Source of the DNA: Diphasiastrum complanatum
Lineage: Eukaryota; Streptophyta; Lycopodiopsida; Lycopodiales; Lycopodiaceae
Assembly: GCA_029204225.1 (NCBI GenBank)
Contig: CM055106.1
Location: 6,408,603 to 6,472,602 of the forward strand
Direction of reading: 5' to 3'
Length of the DNA stretch: 64,000 nt
A program made the position numbers and the translations under genes. Of the stretch, positions 21,655 through 57,500 are shown piece by piece. The number at the start of each line of letters is the position of its first letter. Positions within the stretch are counted from its first letter, which is position 1. The notes below the pieces were generated by a model that did no database searches, had not been told where the DNA came from, and was given only the letters and a program-made list of their open reading frames with translations.

Positions 21655-23122
21655 CACTTATTACTGACTTTTCTTGGATTTAGATATTTTCATATATCAT
21701 CTTTCCAGCTAACTTTCATATAATTTCTTTAAAAGGAGGGGTGAAGTGGTGGAATAAAATTCTATTTGGGAATCTGTAGGTTGCATAGTTTTTATGGAAG
21801 AGAACCAACTGTGGTATAGAAATGAGGTTTGGTCCGAAAGTAATTTTGGATAGATTCAGTGTAAGATACCTAATTGGAACTTTGATATTGATTATGCAGC
21901 CGAATTTCTTCAGAAGGTTGAGGGTAAACAATATTATTATCTAACAACAAATCAGATAAGAGAGTCATGTCACCTCTTTAGATAGAATTAGCATGCACTC
22001 AAATGGTCAAAGCCAAAAGAAAAATGATTAGACCAGTCACTATTGTGTTAACACTATCAGAAAGATTTAGATAAGTTCAAAATCTAATTACAATTAAGAC
22101 TCTCATGATTAGAGCATTCGCTCTCATGAGAAGAGCATCCGGTCTAAATATGATTTGCTAGGGATGGCAAAACTTCTTAAGGGGAAGGGAAATGAAGTCC
22201 ATGATAGTAGGAGTCAGTAGATACTCCTGATTACAATACTGCTACTAAAGGTTGTTGATAAATATTAGCCATTTGATAGAACCTTGCAATAGGGGTTGTT
22301 TGATCTTAGAACGGGAACTCAATAGCTTCGAAAGCAAGCTAACCCAAAAGAAACTCTTTTCTATAAGTTTATACCTTTGAGACAAGAAATCACTATAGTG
22401 CTTAGTTCAAGTCTCAATTTAAGACTAGGGCTAATCCTGAGAGTAAAAGTAGCCAAGCTTAGAGGTCTGAAAGCTCAATTGTCTAGACTAGGACTGTTTA
22501 TCATATATAAATAAAAGAATGCCTTGAGATGAGTTCTTGCAAGTAGTTATGTGAATCTTTGAGGAGAAAATAAGAGTATTTTCTCAGATCAAATCCAATT
22601 TGGAAAGTATTCCAAGATGGAAGTCTATAACCTAAGCCTATTTCTTAGAGCTAGAAAAGACGACATCTTATCCAAGCAAATGTTGAGAGGATTCGAATGA
22701 ATCTAAAAGTACAAAAGCAAATGTTGAGGATTCAAGACTTCTAGAAGGTGAGTCCAAAAGATACGTTTAGGACTCAAGATCCAAATAAACGTCAGATGAT
22801 GTTGAAAATTCAAGTGTGCCCAAGCATACCAAAGTGGTTGAGGGTATCAGTAAGCAAGGATTTGGTTGGACTCAATTTTTCATCATAAGTCACTTTATTG
22901 AAATATAGTGTGTGTCCTTGATAAATAGGCACCTGAACTAAATAATGTTAGGGACACTTTTAGAAACTATAGATTTATATTTCTTGGGAGGCATTTGCTC
23001 TGGCTAGTATGAGAATGGACATCCACCGATATGTGATAGTCGCCAAAAAAGTTTAAGAAATAGAGTGTCTTGGCAAGTATGTTAAAATAACCATGAGAAG
23101 GCTGATAAATGAAATGGAAAAG
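21652..23122. other. Unassigned AT-rich DNA
   Basis: No gene or TE protein domain could be recognised on either strand. Many short stops suggest decayed repeat sequence. Confidence 0.4.
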
Positions 23123-23187
23123 TATTTCCCATAGTAGGCTTGCCTAAGGTCCATAAAGATAAAAGATCCAAAGGGTTAATGGCCATA
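23123..23187. repeat. First copy of a ~55-bp tandem repeat split by an LTR element
   Basis: The segment CCATAGTAGG...CCTAAGGTCCATAAAGATAAAAG...GGG(T)TAATGGCCATA precedes the 5' LTR. It recurs as CCATAGTAGCCTAAGGTCCA... at 28381-28440 after the 3' LTR, with few mismatches. The element inserted at the junction of two tandem units. Confidence 0.75.
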
Positions 23188-24406
23188 TGTTGTAAAGCTA
23201 CCTTTACAAGCTTTACTTCCGGCGCCATCGGCGCCAGCTATGTCCCCGGCGCCAGCAGCGCCCCTGCTGCTCCCGGCGCCACTGTGACCAGAATCCAGCC
23301 GGCGCCAAGTTCCTATGGCTGAAAATCTTTGATCGGTTCTAGCGAAGTCCAGAGAGCTCAAATCGATGTGCAATCACCTCACACGATCTAGGCATGATTA
23401 AAGGAAGCCTGGGGATCAATAAAATCTAGAGAGAGAAAATGACTTTCTAGAAAGAGAAAATCCTAGAGAGAGAAAAATGTGCTTTACCAGCTTGGGTAGA
23501 GTGCTTGGTATGAGGGGGTGTGCCGAATCACACCAATACTATAGGGGAGTGCGGGTTGCGACTCAGGGCGAGCTCCAACCAAGTCTCAGCCTCCCTTGCT
23601 GGAATGTTGTTATGGCTCTCGCCTTGGCATGCTAGCGCCCCGGAGACTAGGGTCGGTCACACACTTGAAATGTAACCTTCTCAGATTTATCAATAAAGTG
23701 GGATTTTCCTCAAACTGACTCTGATTACCTTCTGGGTTTCAGTGTTCGGTAAAAGCGCCAGTTGTAAGGCCGCTTTCAAAATTTTTAACTTGGCACATAG
23801 CTGAGGGTCGTATCCCGGGACGCCAGCGGTATGCCGTCGGGACCATTCGGTCCGTGGCGCCAGCAGTATGCTGTCAGGACCATTTGGTCCAAAGAACTGG
23901 TTGTTTCCATATCTGTCGCGGCTTGTGGTTCTGAGTGTTCTTTGCATGAACGTGAATGGGTTAAGCTCTTGGGGAACGGGCTCTAACCTGTCGGCTGAGT
24001 TGGATGGCTTGCTTGGGTGGACGTTACCTGTTTATGGCTGTCCAGTCTGGCGTGGCGCCAGGTTGGCTTCCAGCGCTCGTGACGAAGCTTTCAGTTGGTT
24101 AAGTCTGATGTAAGTCAGACCGCTTGCTTGGAATGGATGTTACTCGTTTGTAACGAAGCTTCGAGTTGGTTAAGTTTGATGTATGTCGGGCGGCTTGCTT
24201 GGAGGGAAGTCACCCACGTCGGGACCCCCGATCTGGCATGGCGCCAGGTTGGATCTCAATGTTGGTTTTCGGAACTTCAAGTTGGTTAAGTCTGATCGTT
24301 GTTGGCGAGTTGGCTACTTGTATGTCAAGTGGGTTTGGATGCCAAGAGTTGAAGGCTGGGAAGCTAAGTCGTGGTTCCCGGCTCCCTTTGGGATGCCTGC
24401 GCTACA
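23188..24406 (+). mobile_element. 5' LTR of a young non-autonomous LTR retrotransposon
   Basis: A 1219-bp LTR begins TGTTGTAAAG and ends CGCTACA. By eye it differs from the 3' LTR by four substitutions (C/T or G/A, near 23271, 23488, 23612 and 24310) and one 27-bp length change in a GGCGCC-rich array near 23275. It is markedly more GC-rich than its flanks. An AATAAA signal lies at about 23692. The first 27 bases hold two overlapping 8-bp hairpins. Confidence 0.95.
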
Positions 24407-24408
24407 TG

Positions 24409-24420
24409 TGGTATCAGAGC
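24409..24420 (+). other. Primer binding site TGGTATCAGAGC (initiator Met tRNA)
   Basis: A perfect match to the common plant initiator-tRNA PBS, two bases after the LTR end. Confidence 0.95.
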
Positions 24421-24479
24421 CGACTGGCCGGTCAGCTATGCGAATCTCACGGAAATGGCCACGGTTTGGGGTTCATCAA

Positions 24480-25260
24480 GACAACTGTTGTGCAAGGTGC
24501 TGCCCACAGTGTAAGCACGGGTGCGTCCACGGTCGGGGTGGTTGGCAGGACGGGGGCTTGATGAGTCAAAGTGCTGCCCTTGAGGTGTAAGCACGGTCAG
24601 TTTCCGCGGTTCGGGCCTGGCGCCGTCTGCACGTAGGACAGATGAGGCAATGTGCTGCCATTAGGATGGTGTAAGCACGGTCTGTGCCTTGTGGGGTGCG
24701 GGGTGACATATTCACGATGACCACCGTTCGTTTAGCTATAAGAGCTATCGACCAAATTTGGTGGGGGCGTTACTGAGGCAATGTGCTGCCTAACGGTGAA
24801 AGCACGGGTGCGTCCACGATTTGGGTGGCATGCTGTCGATCGTTTAGCTATAAGGGCTATCGACTAAATTTGGTGGGGGCGTTACTGAGGCAATGTGCTG
24901 CCTAACGGTGAAAGCACGGGTGCGTCCACGGGGGTGGTATATTCCAAGGATAGCTGCCATTCGTTTAGCTATAAGGGCTATCGACCAAATTTTGTGGGGG
25001 CGTTACTGAGGCAATGTGCTACCTAACGGTGAAAGCACGGGTGCGTCCACGATTGGGGGGGTACGCTGCCGATCGTTTAGCTATAAGGGCTATCGACTAA
25101 ATTTGGTGGGGGCGTTACTGAGGCAATGTGCTGCCTAACGGTGAAAGCACGGGTGCGTCCACGGGGGTGGTATATTCAAGGATAGCTGCCGATCGTTTAG
25201 CTATAAGGGCTATCGACCAAAAAGTGGTGGGGCGTGACTGAGGCAATGTGCTGCTTAATG
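24480..25260 (+). repeat. Higher-order tandem repeat in the element's leader
   Basis: GAGGCAATGTGCTGCC starts at 24644, 24775, 24887, 25008, 25120 and 25240 (one unit reads GCTACC), with steps of 131, 112, 121, 112 and 120 bp. Each unit has AAAGCACGGGTGCGTCCACG and TTTAGCTATAAGGGCTATCG. The 112-bp and ~121-bp units alternate: one carries GATTnGG...CTGnCGATCG, the other GGGGTGGTATATTC and a GATAGCTGCC part. The array is therefore two copies of a ~233-bp dimer, with more degenerate units from 24480. Confidence 0.92.
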
Positions 25261-27120
25261 GTGAAAGCACGGATGGTTGGAGGGGTGTCCTATGTGGGCT
25301 GATTCTGTGATCGATTTGTATGGGCGCGGCCAGGCAAAGGTCCGTTGGCAGGACCATCTCAAAGGGGGACCTTGTCTTTGTTACTTGTTAGTAAACCTGC
25401 CTGAGTGTCTTACTTGTATGTATTCGTGGTGAGTCTTAGTACTCGTGCTTTGCCTGGTTTGCATGATTGCTTGTGATACAAGGAGCTGATGGCTCGAGAA
25501 GGAACCTTTTCTTTTGAAGGCTGATACCATCAAACAAAGAGGACTACAGAATCTGTGGGGCGGATTTGCAGTTCAAGTACTCACACGTGAACGACAACGA
25601 AACGATTCAATGTTTGCAAAGGATGGATGGCTAGCCTATTTCTTGGGTTAGTTTCATTTGCGACAACGCCCACCAGACGCAAGCAGGAAGTCAAAAGTTG
25701 GAAAGGGCAATTTCAGGGGAGATCTTCTATGGAGCAGTTGGTCTTCATTTTGGGACGGCCACCTTCGGAACTGAAACTCACTGAGCATGGGTGATATCCA
25801 GTATCAGTTGGGTTTTTCCTCAAAGGGGAAAAGACTAGGATCCTCTTCAGAGATTGGCAACAAGTTGGATCGAGCCATAATCCTAGCAGATGGGAAGCAA
25901 AGTGTTGGAAAGGCTTTTTGTCCGAAGAACTCTACTCTAAAGTCCGATCAGCTGATTTATTAAGTGGAGGGGAACTATCACACACACCTCTCTCTTGGGG
26001 CAAATTTTGAATTAAAGTTGATCAAAATGGGGGCAAATTCAAGGTGACCTAGCCATACTCACACGAGGAGACTGGCGAACTTTGGACCTAATAAGTTGAC
26101 AAGTTTTTGTTGTGGAAAGGAAAGTTTGTTATAGGCTTTCTCTGGACCAGCAATGATGAGGAAACATATGAGTACGCTGGCTTGTGTTACGTCTAAGGCA
26201 GCTGATCAATGAAGGAACTGAGAAAGTTGAGTCTTGCATGAGAGACTTGGTATTTCGAACGGACGCTAAGGGACAGTTCACGTTGAGATCGGACTAGTGC
26301 AAACTCTAGGTGCATGTGTCTGATTCAAAGAGAGCTACTTGAAGCCAAGCTCGATGTACACTTCTTGTTTTGACTGTGAGGCAACTGACCAGTGATGGAA
26401 TTGTGAAAGTCAAGTTTTGCGCGACGGACATGGTGCTTCAAACAAACGCGAAGAGATAGTTCGGATGCGGATCAAACTGGTGCGACCCTTTGGCTTTCCA
26501 CGAGGTCAATGGTTACATTTGGGCTGATTCAAAGAGCTACTTCAAGCTAAGTGAGAGGTGCATTGCGGAGTACTCAATCTTTGCCTACCTTAAAGAGCCA
26601 AGATGGAAAAGTATCAAGATCAGGCTGGGACAAGGAGAGAAATCAAGGTGCAGAAGCAACAAGGCACGAAGTGGACCATAAAGTATGCAATCAAACGATA
26701 AATCCTTCGGCTCAGGGAGCCTTGATACTTGTGCGGAACTGAACAAATCTGGAGCTCAGGGAGCTCAACACAAAGTGCATCAAGGACAAATCAGGAGCTC
26801 AAAGGAGTTCCAAAGTCGAAAGTCAGAAGCGACAGGGGCGAACATTTCAAAGAAAGGCCTCTGTCACCAGTTAATAAGGTTCTCGGGTTTTACGAAAGCG
26901 ATATCAAATCTACGCTTTTCCCAGACAAAGATATATTTTCAAGTTATGTAATTTTTCAGTACAAAGAGCTGAGCCTCCGACTTGTGGTGTGCCAGTTTCA
27001 ATGTTAATAAAAAGTGGCCAGTAAATTGAGTACTGTGCCAAGTAGCTTAAATGTATAGTTATTTTAATTGGGAGACACCTTTACTTTAATCTGACATCTG
27101 ATGAGGACATCAGATTTTAT

Positions 27121-27134
27121 AAAGGTGGGGTGGA
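27121..27134 (+). other. Polypurine tract AAAGGTGGGGTGGA
   Basis: This lies immediately before the 3' LTR start TGTTGTAAAG and is purine-only except for two T residues, as expected for the plus-strand primer. Confidence 0.75.
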
Positions 27135-28380
27135 TGTTGTAAAGCTACCTTTACAAGCTTTACTTCCGGCGCCATCGGCGCCAGCTATGTCCCCGGCGCC
27201 AGCAGCGCCCCTGCTACTCCCGGCGCCAACGGCGCCGGCGTCGCTCCCGGCGCCACTGTGACCAGAATCCAGCCGGCGCCAAGTTCCTATGGCTGAAAAT
27301 CTTTGATCGGTTCTAGCGAAGTCCAGAGAGCTCAAATCGATGTGCAATCACCTCACACGATCTAGGCATGATTAAAGGAAGCCTGGGGATCAATAAAATC
27401 TAGAGAGAGAAAATGACTTTCTAGAAAGAGAAAATCCTAGAGAGAGAAAAACGTGCTTTACCAGCTTGGGTAGAGTGCTTGGTATGAGGGGGTGTGCCGA
27501 ATCACACCAATACTATAGGGGAGTGCGGGTTGCGACTCAGGGCGAGCTCCAACCAAGTCTCAGCCTCCCTTGCTGGAATGTTGTCATGGCTCTCGCCTTG
27601 GCATGCTAGCGCCCCGGAGACTAGGGTCGGTCACACACTTGAAATGTAACCTTCTCAGATTTATCAATAAAGTGGGATTTTCCTCAAACTGACTCTGATT
27701 ACCTTCTGGGTTTCAGTGTTCGGTAAAAGCGCCAGTTGTAAGGCCGCTTTCAAAATTTTTAACTTGGCACATAGCTGAGGGTCGTATCCCGGGACGCCAG
27801 CGGTATGCCGTCGGGACCATTCGGTCCGTGGCGCCAGCAGTATGCTGTCAGGACCATTTGGTCCAAAGAACTGGTTGTTTCCATATCTGTCGCGGCTTGT
27901 GGTTCTGAGTGTTCTTTGCATGAACGTGAATGGGTTAAGCTCTTGGGGAACGGGCTCTAACCTGTCGGCTGAGTTGGATGGCTTGCTTGGGTGGACGTTA
28001 CCTGTTTATGGCTGTCCAGTCTGGCGTGGCGCCAGGTTGGCTTCCAGCGCTCGTGACGAAGCTTTCAGTTGGTTAAGTCTGATGTAAGTCAGACCGCTTG
28101 CTTGGAATGGATGTTACTCGTTTGTAACGAAGCTTCGAGTTGGTTAAGTTTGATGTATGTCGGGCGGCTTGCTTGGAGGGAAGTCACCCACGTCGGGACC
28201 CCCGATCTGGCATGGCGCCAGGTTGGATCTCAATGTTGGTTTTCGGAACTTCAAGTTGGTTAAGTCTGATCGTTGTTGGCGAGTTGGCTGCTTGTATGTC
28301 AAGTGGGTTTGGATGCCAAGAGTTGAAGGCTGGGAAGCTAAGTCGTGGTTCCCGGCTCCCTTTGGGATGCCTGCGCTACA
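27135..28380 (+). mobile_element. 3' LTR of the young non-autonomous element
   Basis: A 1246-bp LTR, 27 bp longer than the 5' LTR because of one extra GGCGCC-rich segment near 27222-27248. It is otherwise almost identical. It is followed at 28381-28385 by CCATA, which also precedes the 5' LTR at 23183-23187: a 5-bp target-site duplication. Confidence 0.95.
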
Positions 28381-29270
28381 CCATAGTAGCCTAAGGTCCA
28401 TAAAGATAAAAGATCCGAAGGGTCAATGGCCTTAGTAGCCTGATTTGTTTTCAACCTAGGGAACTGTAACAAGCATAAAGAGTTTGTTAAGTTGTTTATA
28501 GGTAAGCTATTGTCTAAGTATCAACCAATCATTCCTAGATGAACGAGCAAAAAATCTAGTGTTGAAAGTTATGCTTCATGTATACGCTAGCAATGTTGAA
28601 GGATATGTCTTGTATGTAAGTCAACAAGAAGCAAACAATATGGAAAAAGTAGTTCCTATTTAGAGTTTGATGTTTATAATTTTAGACATTCAGCAATGAG
28701 ACTCAGCCCACTTCGCTGATGTGTGATTTAATGTACACCAGGAGTTAGGAGTTACAGGGTTGAAGAAAGAAGTTAAGATAGTAGAACATGCTTGAGTACC
28801 ATAAAAAAAAGCAAGCTATAAGAAGAGAGTGCAATGGGTGGATCAGACTATGCTAGCCCTAGTGTGATTTCTAAGCATCTAGCAACGCTTCTCCTTGCGA
28901 CCATAAGACAGTGCAACACATCGCTCAAATAGCTCCTCATGACGACTATGTGGAACAATAGAGTTCGTGTCGAAGAGAGCTTGGCCATGCCTAAAACTTT
29001 GATAATAAACATTTCTATATTAAGTTTCAAAGGTTTTTTTTCTCCTTCAAACAGTATTTTATTCAAATTTGAAAATTTGAATTTTTCCTTGTTCTCACTA
29101 TCCATTCAGACACTGCGATTTTCAGGAGTCACTTTTGATTCAGCGCCACGTGCCAGAAGCCACGTGTCGACAGATCAGCAAACAACGCGGCAAAATCTGG
29201 ATGATGCCTCCAATATCCAACGGTGGCGCAGCAAAGTTACGGTGGCGGCTTCAAACCAGGCTCCTTTCCT
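28381..29270. other. Second tandem-repeat copy and unassigned DNA upstream of CCR4
   Basis: After the repeat copy to about 28440, no coding or TE signal is recognised until the CCR4 promoter. The open frame at 28939-29457 is not homologous to anything I know and runs through the promoter. Confidence 0.4.
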
Positions 29271-29276
29271 CACACG

Positions 29277-29284
29277 TATAAATA
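29277..29284 (+). promoter_or_regulatory. TATA box of CCR4 (TATAAATA)
   Basis: TATAAATA lies about 25 bp upstream of a CT-dinucleotide tract of the kind common in plant 5' UTRs. No other good TATA lies between here and the coding start at 29945. Transcription would start near 29305-29315. Confidence 0.6.
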
Positions 29285-29299
29285 CTTTGTTCGCGCACA

Positions 29300-29302
<3 letters not shown>

Positions 29303-29340
<38 letters not shown>
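29303..29340. repeat. (CT)19 tract at the CCR4 transcription start
   Basis: A pyrimidine dinucleotide run just downstream of the TATA box, continuing as TTTCTCTCCCTCTC. Such Y-patch or GAGA-type tracts are common plant leader elements. Confidence 0.8.
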
Positions 29341-29346
<6 letters not shown>

Positions 29347-29944
29347 CCTCTCGGCGATGGCGATGGGTGCTGTTTGAGCTTGTTCAAGGACTTAGCAGAA
29401 GCCATCAACAAAGACAGACCAAAAACGACGCCATTTCAGCTGACAACATGTTCATAAAGACTTAATCCAGCAGCAATGTGACAATCCGTTTGTCAGTAAT
29501 GTAAGCTTGTGGTCTTGTCTGTCTGTTTCCTGTTTCTCACATCATGAAGTAAGGACTGGATGAAAGACGCAAAACTTTGGTGAGGCTGTAGATCGAACGA
29601 TGCTCAGATTTGCATAGAAGCTTGAAACTGCTCAAAAACAGGAAAAACGGGAGCTCCAATTGAGAGGGAGGGGGAAGCTGGGCAAGGAATTGAGTTGGCT
29701 GGTTATGCCCTTTGGGTTTGGTGAAACTGTAAGGATGATGAAAGCAGAAAAAACGGTTGCATTTGAAAGGGAGTGGGGGAGGTGGTAAGCCAAGGGTTAG
29801 GACTGCTGATGGAGGATCCGCCCCTAAGTCCGAGGGTCATTCTCTGCCATTTTCTGTCCACGCACACAAGGCACAACAAGACCTTGCTCATTATATATTG
29901 GAGTCAAAGGAAGTGGCCAAGTAATTATATCTGTGAAAAGGATC

Positions 29945-54524
<24,580 letters not shown>

Positions 54525-57500
54525 CAAGTCATTTATTCTATTGATTTTCGTGCTGTCTTCCCTTATTTTTTCATCCATTGGTGACAGGTTCTATATGGGC
54601 CAAAGCAGCATTATTCATAATGTAAGCTTGCTTGTCAAGTGGAAAGGCCTGCTCTTTATATTGATTATTAATGCCTTCGTTGACCAATTAAGATTTTATT
54701 TGGCATTATGCTAGTTGATGGTGAGTACTTTTTTCAAGCTTATTGAGTTTTATTTATGTCGAATGACCTCTTTCCCCATAATTCTCAATCTACCTTCATC
54801 TTGTTGATCTTTCTGAAACTCAAATCGTGTAAAAAGGCTGACTTTGCATTGGTCATCACGGAATGGATCATGTGGTGACCAGATATCTGAAATCTGTCCC
54901 CATTGCTTCAACCTTTTTTGCAATCTTGCCAACTACCATTATCTCTGTATCCTTAAGGGACTGCCCATTGATTGGCTCATCTCTTAACAAGGTTTTATCC
55001 CATTCTAGCTACTTATAAGCATAGCTATTCCAAAAGATCAAGAAAATATTTGTCAACTGTTCTGCTGGTTCCCAGCTTACAACTAAAACTACAAAACACG
55101 TTCAAGGCTACATAAGAAATTGAGGTAGTTTCCATGTCTAGTAGGTGATATAAGGGAGTTTCAAAAAGAAATTTCATAATGAGGATGAGTGAGTGAAAGA
55201 GGGGCATGCTTAAGTCTTGTAACTAAGTCGAAGATGAGGAAATGCCCTAGTTTTGCAAGCATTCCACAAAAGTACTTTTAAGATGTCTAGCCATGTGATT
55301 AAGTATATATGAGGAAAATGCCATAAAATAAGCAAAAGGAAATTCAGAAGCATTAATTGCTTGATTGTATCAATTTATGTAATCTAAATATAACAAAGAG
55401 TTACTCCATTCTTTTGTTTGGGATTGCACTTAAATGCCAACCAAAACTTGCGAGAGAATTGGAAATTGCACCCCTAATGTAGAAGCCAAAACGTGAAAAA
55501 GGTTGATTGTGTGATCTTGGAAACATCAGAGGACCAATCTAGGGTTTAAAGTGTGGTCCAGAACAAGGATTTCACATTTGCTTCCATTTTTTTTAGTTCA
55601 ACAAGTGGATGTAGAAGTTTCTTTCCCTCATTGCATGCATGATTAAAAATGTGCTATTGTCGACAAGAGGTTGGAAAATTGTGGCTTGCTTGCTTTCTAG
55701 GTAGACTTGTCTCTTTTTATTATGGAGGAGTACAAGCAAAATTTCTCTACTCCTTGGAGACCAACTCTAGTTTTATTCCTCTTGGAAGAAAGAAAAATAA
55801 CACCATTGTCAAAGTATTGAGATGAGGTGACTTGAAAGCTACAAGGATAGTCTAGGATGTCTCAAGATTCGGCTCTTGATGTGAGGGATGAAGGGCTTGA
55901 TGGTATTGGCATACAAGTATGGGGGGCGACGCCAGCCTTGCCAAAGTGAATGGCAAAATTGCAAATCAACCAACAACAGATTCATAGTGAGCAATCACAA
56001 TAAACATCACACAAGACCTCTCATAAGCTAGATGGCAAAATGCAAAGTGATTTCAACTACCAAGGAATGAAGTAGGCAAATAAATTCTTACGACAACCCT
56101 TGCATGGCTTAGGTTGTTGTTATGGAAGGTGTGCCTCAATAGGTGGCTTACATGCGGGGCCACTACATACAACTGAATGTAAAAAATATGTTCTTAGGAT
56201 TTAAAAATGTCCACAAAGTATATTCAAGCATTGAAGATTGCACATTCATCAAGAAACATGAAGACTAGCATCGAGAATTGATGCTAGAAACTTCCTACAT
56301 TGGCAATTGCTTTATTAACACTCTCACTCACACAAGTAATCATTATGAGGACCTGATACATGTGTGGGCAACAAACGTAATGTATTAGCTTCAGATCAGT
56401 ATATAATGATCATAGATAATGCAGGATTCATCACTTAAGCCCTTGAATTTCAAGACTACCCAATGTCCTCAAAATGTGTGACAATAATCCACAAGAACAT
56501 CTATTAGATGTGAGGATTAGGGCTTTATAACATTAGGTATAGACCTAACCCTAGCCTCCAATGCCTTATCTAAGAATGCCTATCCATTTGGTAGGTGGAG
56601 TTTGGTGACTCATGGAATTGGTGGCAAATCTCACCATCACTTCCAGATTATAGAAACTCGACTTGGGGCTCAAGGAATGCCAATGAACCTTATCTATGTA
56701 ATCCTTTTACTTCTTTTACTTCTAATCCTTATCTATGTACATGAAATGGTGACACTTGGTCAACCAACATGGTGCCATGTGGCAAGAATCTACAAGCTAG
56801 ATTCTACAATTTTAACACTAATTGCTCCCATGTTGAGGCTACTTAACTAGGTAACCATAAAAGTGATATAGGAATCATAGATTTATGTTCCATATTCTAA
56901 CGCTTAAAACTTATGATTACCAATAGATTTAGTCCATATGGACTAGAATAAAGTCAAATCCAACTATTTCATTGAGATTGATCTTAATAACTATAACCTA
57001 CTCATTATCAACATCTTGTTTTCACACTAAGTATTAAGCCATATATATCCTACAACATTATATCTATTCCAAATAAACAAATCGTGACACATCCAACACT
57101 TAGATCGAGGCAGATTGCAAAAAAATTTGCCCATCAAAGACAATGAAAAATTTAACAACTTGGCACTTTTATTGCACAAAACAAATGTGACGATGATTTT
57201 GAGATTTCTACAATGCACACAATTCTTCATTAATGTATAGACAAGGGACTAAAACAATGGAATCTCAATAATATTCAATAACGTTGAGACTCAAATAAAA
57301 TCAAAAGGGGAATGAGGGGATGGGGGAGGATACGTAAGGACTAACTATTGACGTAAAAATTCACTATTTAGTGAGGGTGGAATCCAATTTGTGCCATTTT
57401 TTTAATACAATTTTTTTTTTTAGTATTGCTCACACGCACCCATATGCTTGTTTTCTACTTTGTAGACTTGCCATTAGAGATCTTTTATGACAAAAATTTT

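Larger units (their letters stand above)
24407..27134 (+). mobile_element. Internal region without gag or pol (LARD-like)
   Basis: The 2.7-kb interior between PBS and PPT contains no gag, protease, integrase or RT motif in any frame. Short open frames (for example 26490-26681 and 26685-26951) show no family signature. The element must depend on proteins from another element. It contains the tandem array at 24644-25260 and a degenerate duplication of about 190 bp at 26200-26560 (CTGATTCAAAGAG near 26320 and 26524). The near-identical LTRs imply recent mobility despite the absence of genes. Confidence 0.88.

Noticed and set aside
24166-24590. ORFs of 131-135 codons across the 5' LTR end and leader
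   Set aside because: They span the LTR/PBS border and recur in the 3' LTR; they are by-products of GC-rich LTR sequence.
24480-25260. CRISPR-like array (regular repeats with variable parts)
   Set aside because: Unit lengths of 112-121 bp with conserved content throughout, in a plant retroelement leader, do not fit repeats with unique spacers.
29277-29340. CT tract at the CCR4 start as a LINE tail
   Set aside because: No LINE 3' UTR, hairpin or GACATTA motif lies beside it, and CT tracts are common in plant leaders.
28939-29465. 172-codon ORF before CCR4
   Set aside because: It runs through the TATA box and CT tract, with no homology and no splice link to CCR4.
56602-56850. Leucine-rich 82-codon ORF as a small membrane protein
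   Set aside because: The leucine run comes from a CTTTTACTT-type low-complexity repeat and no motif or upstream signal supports it.
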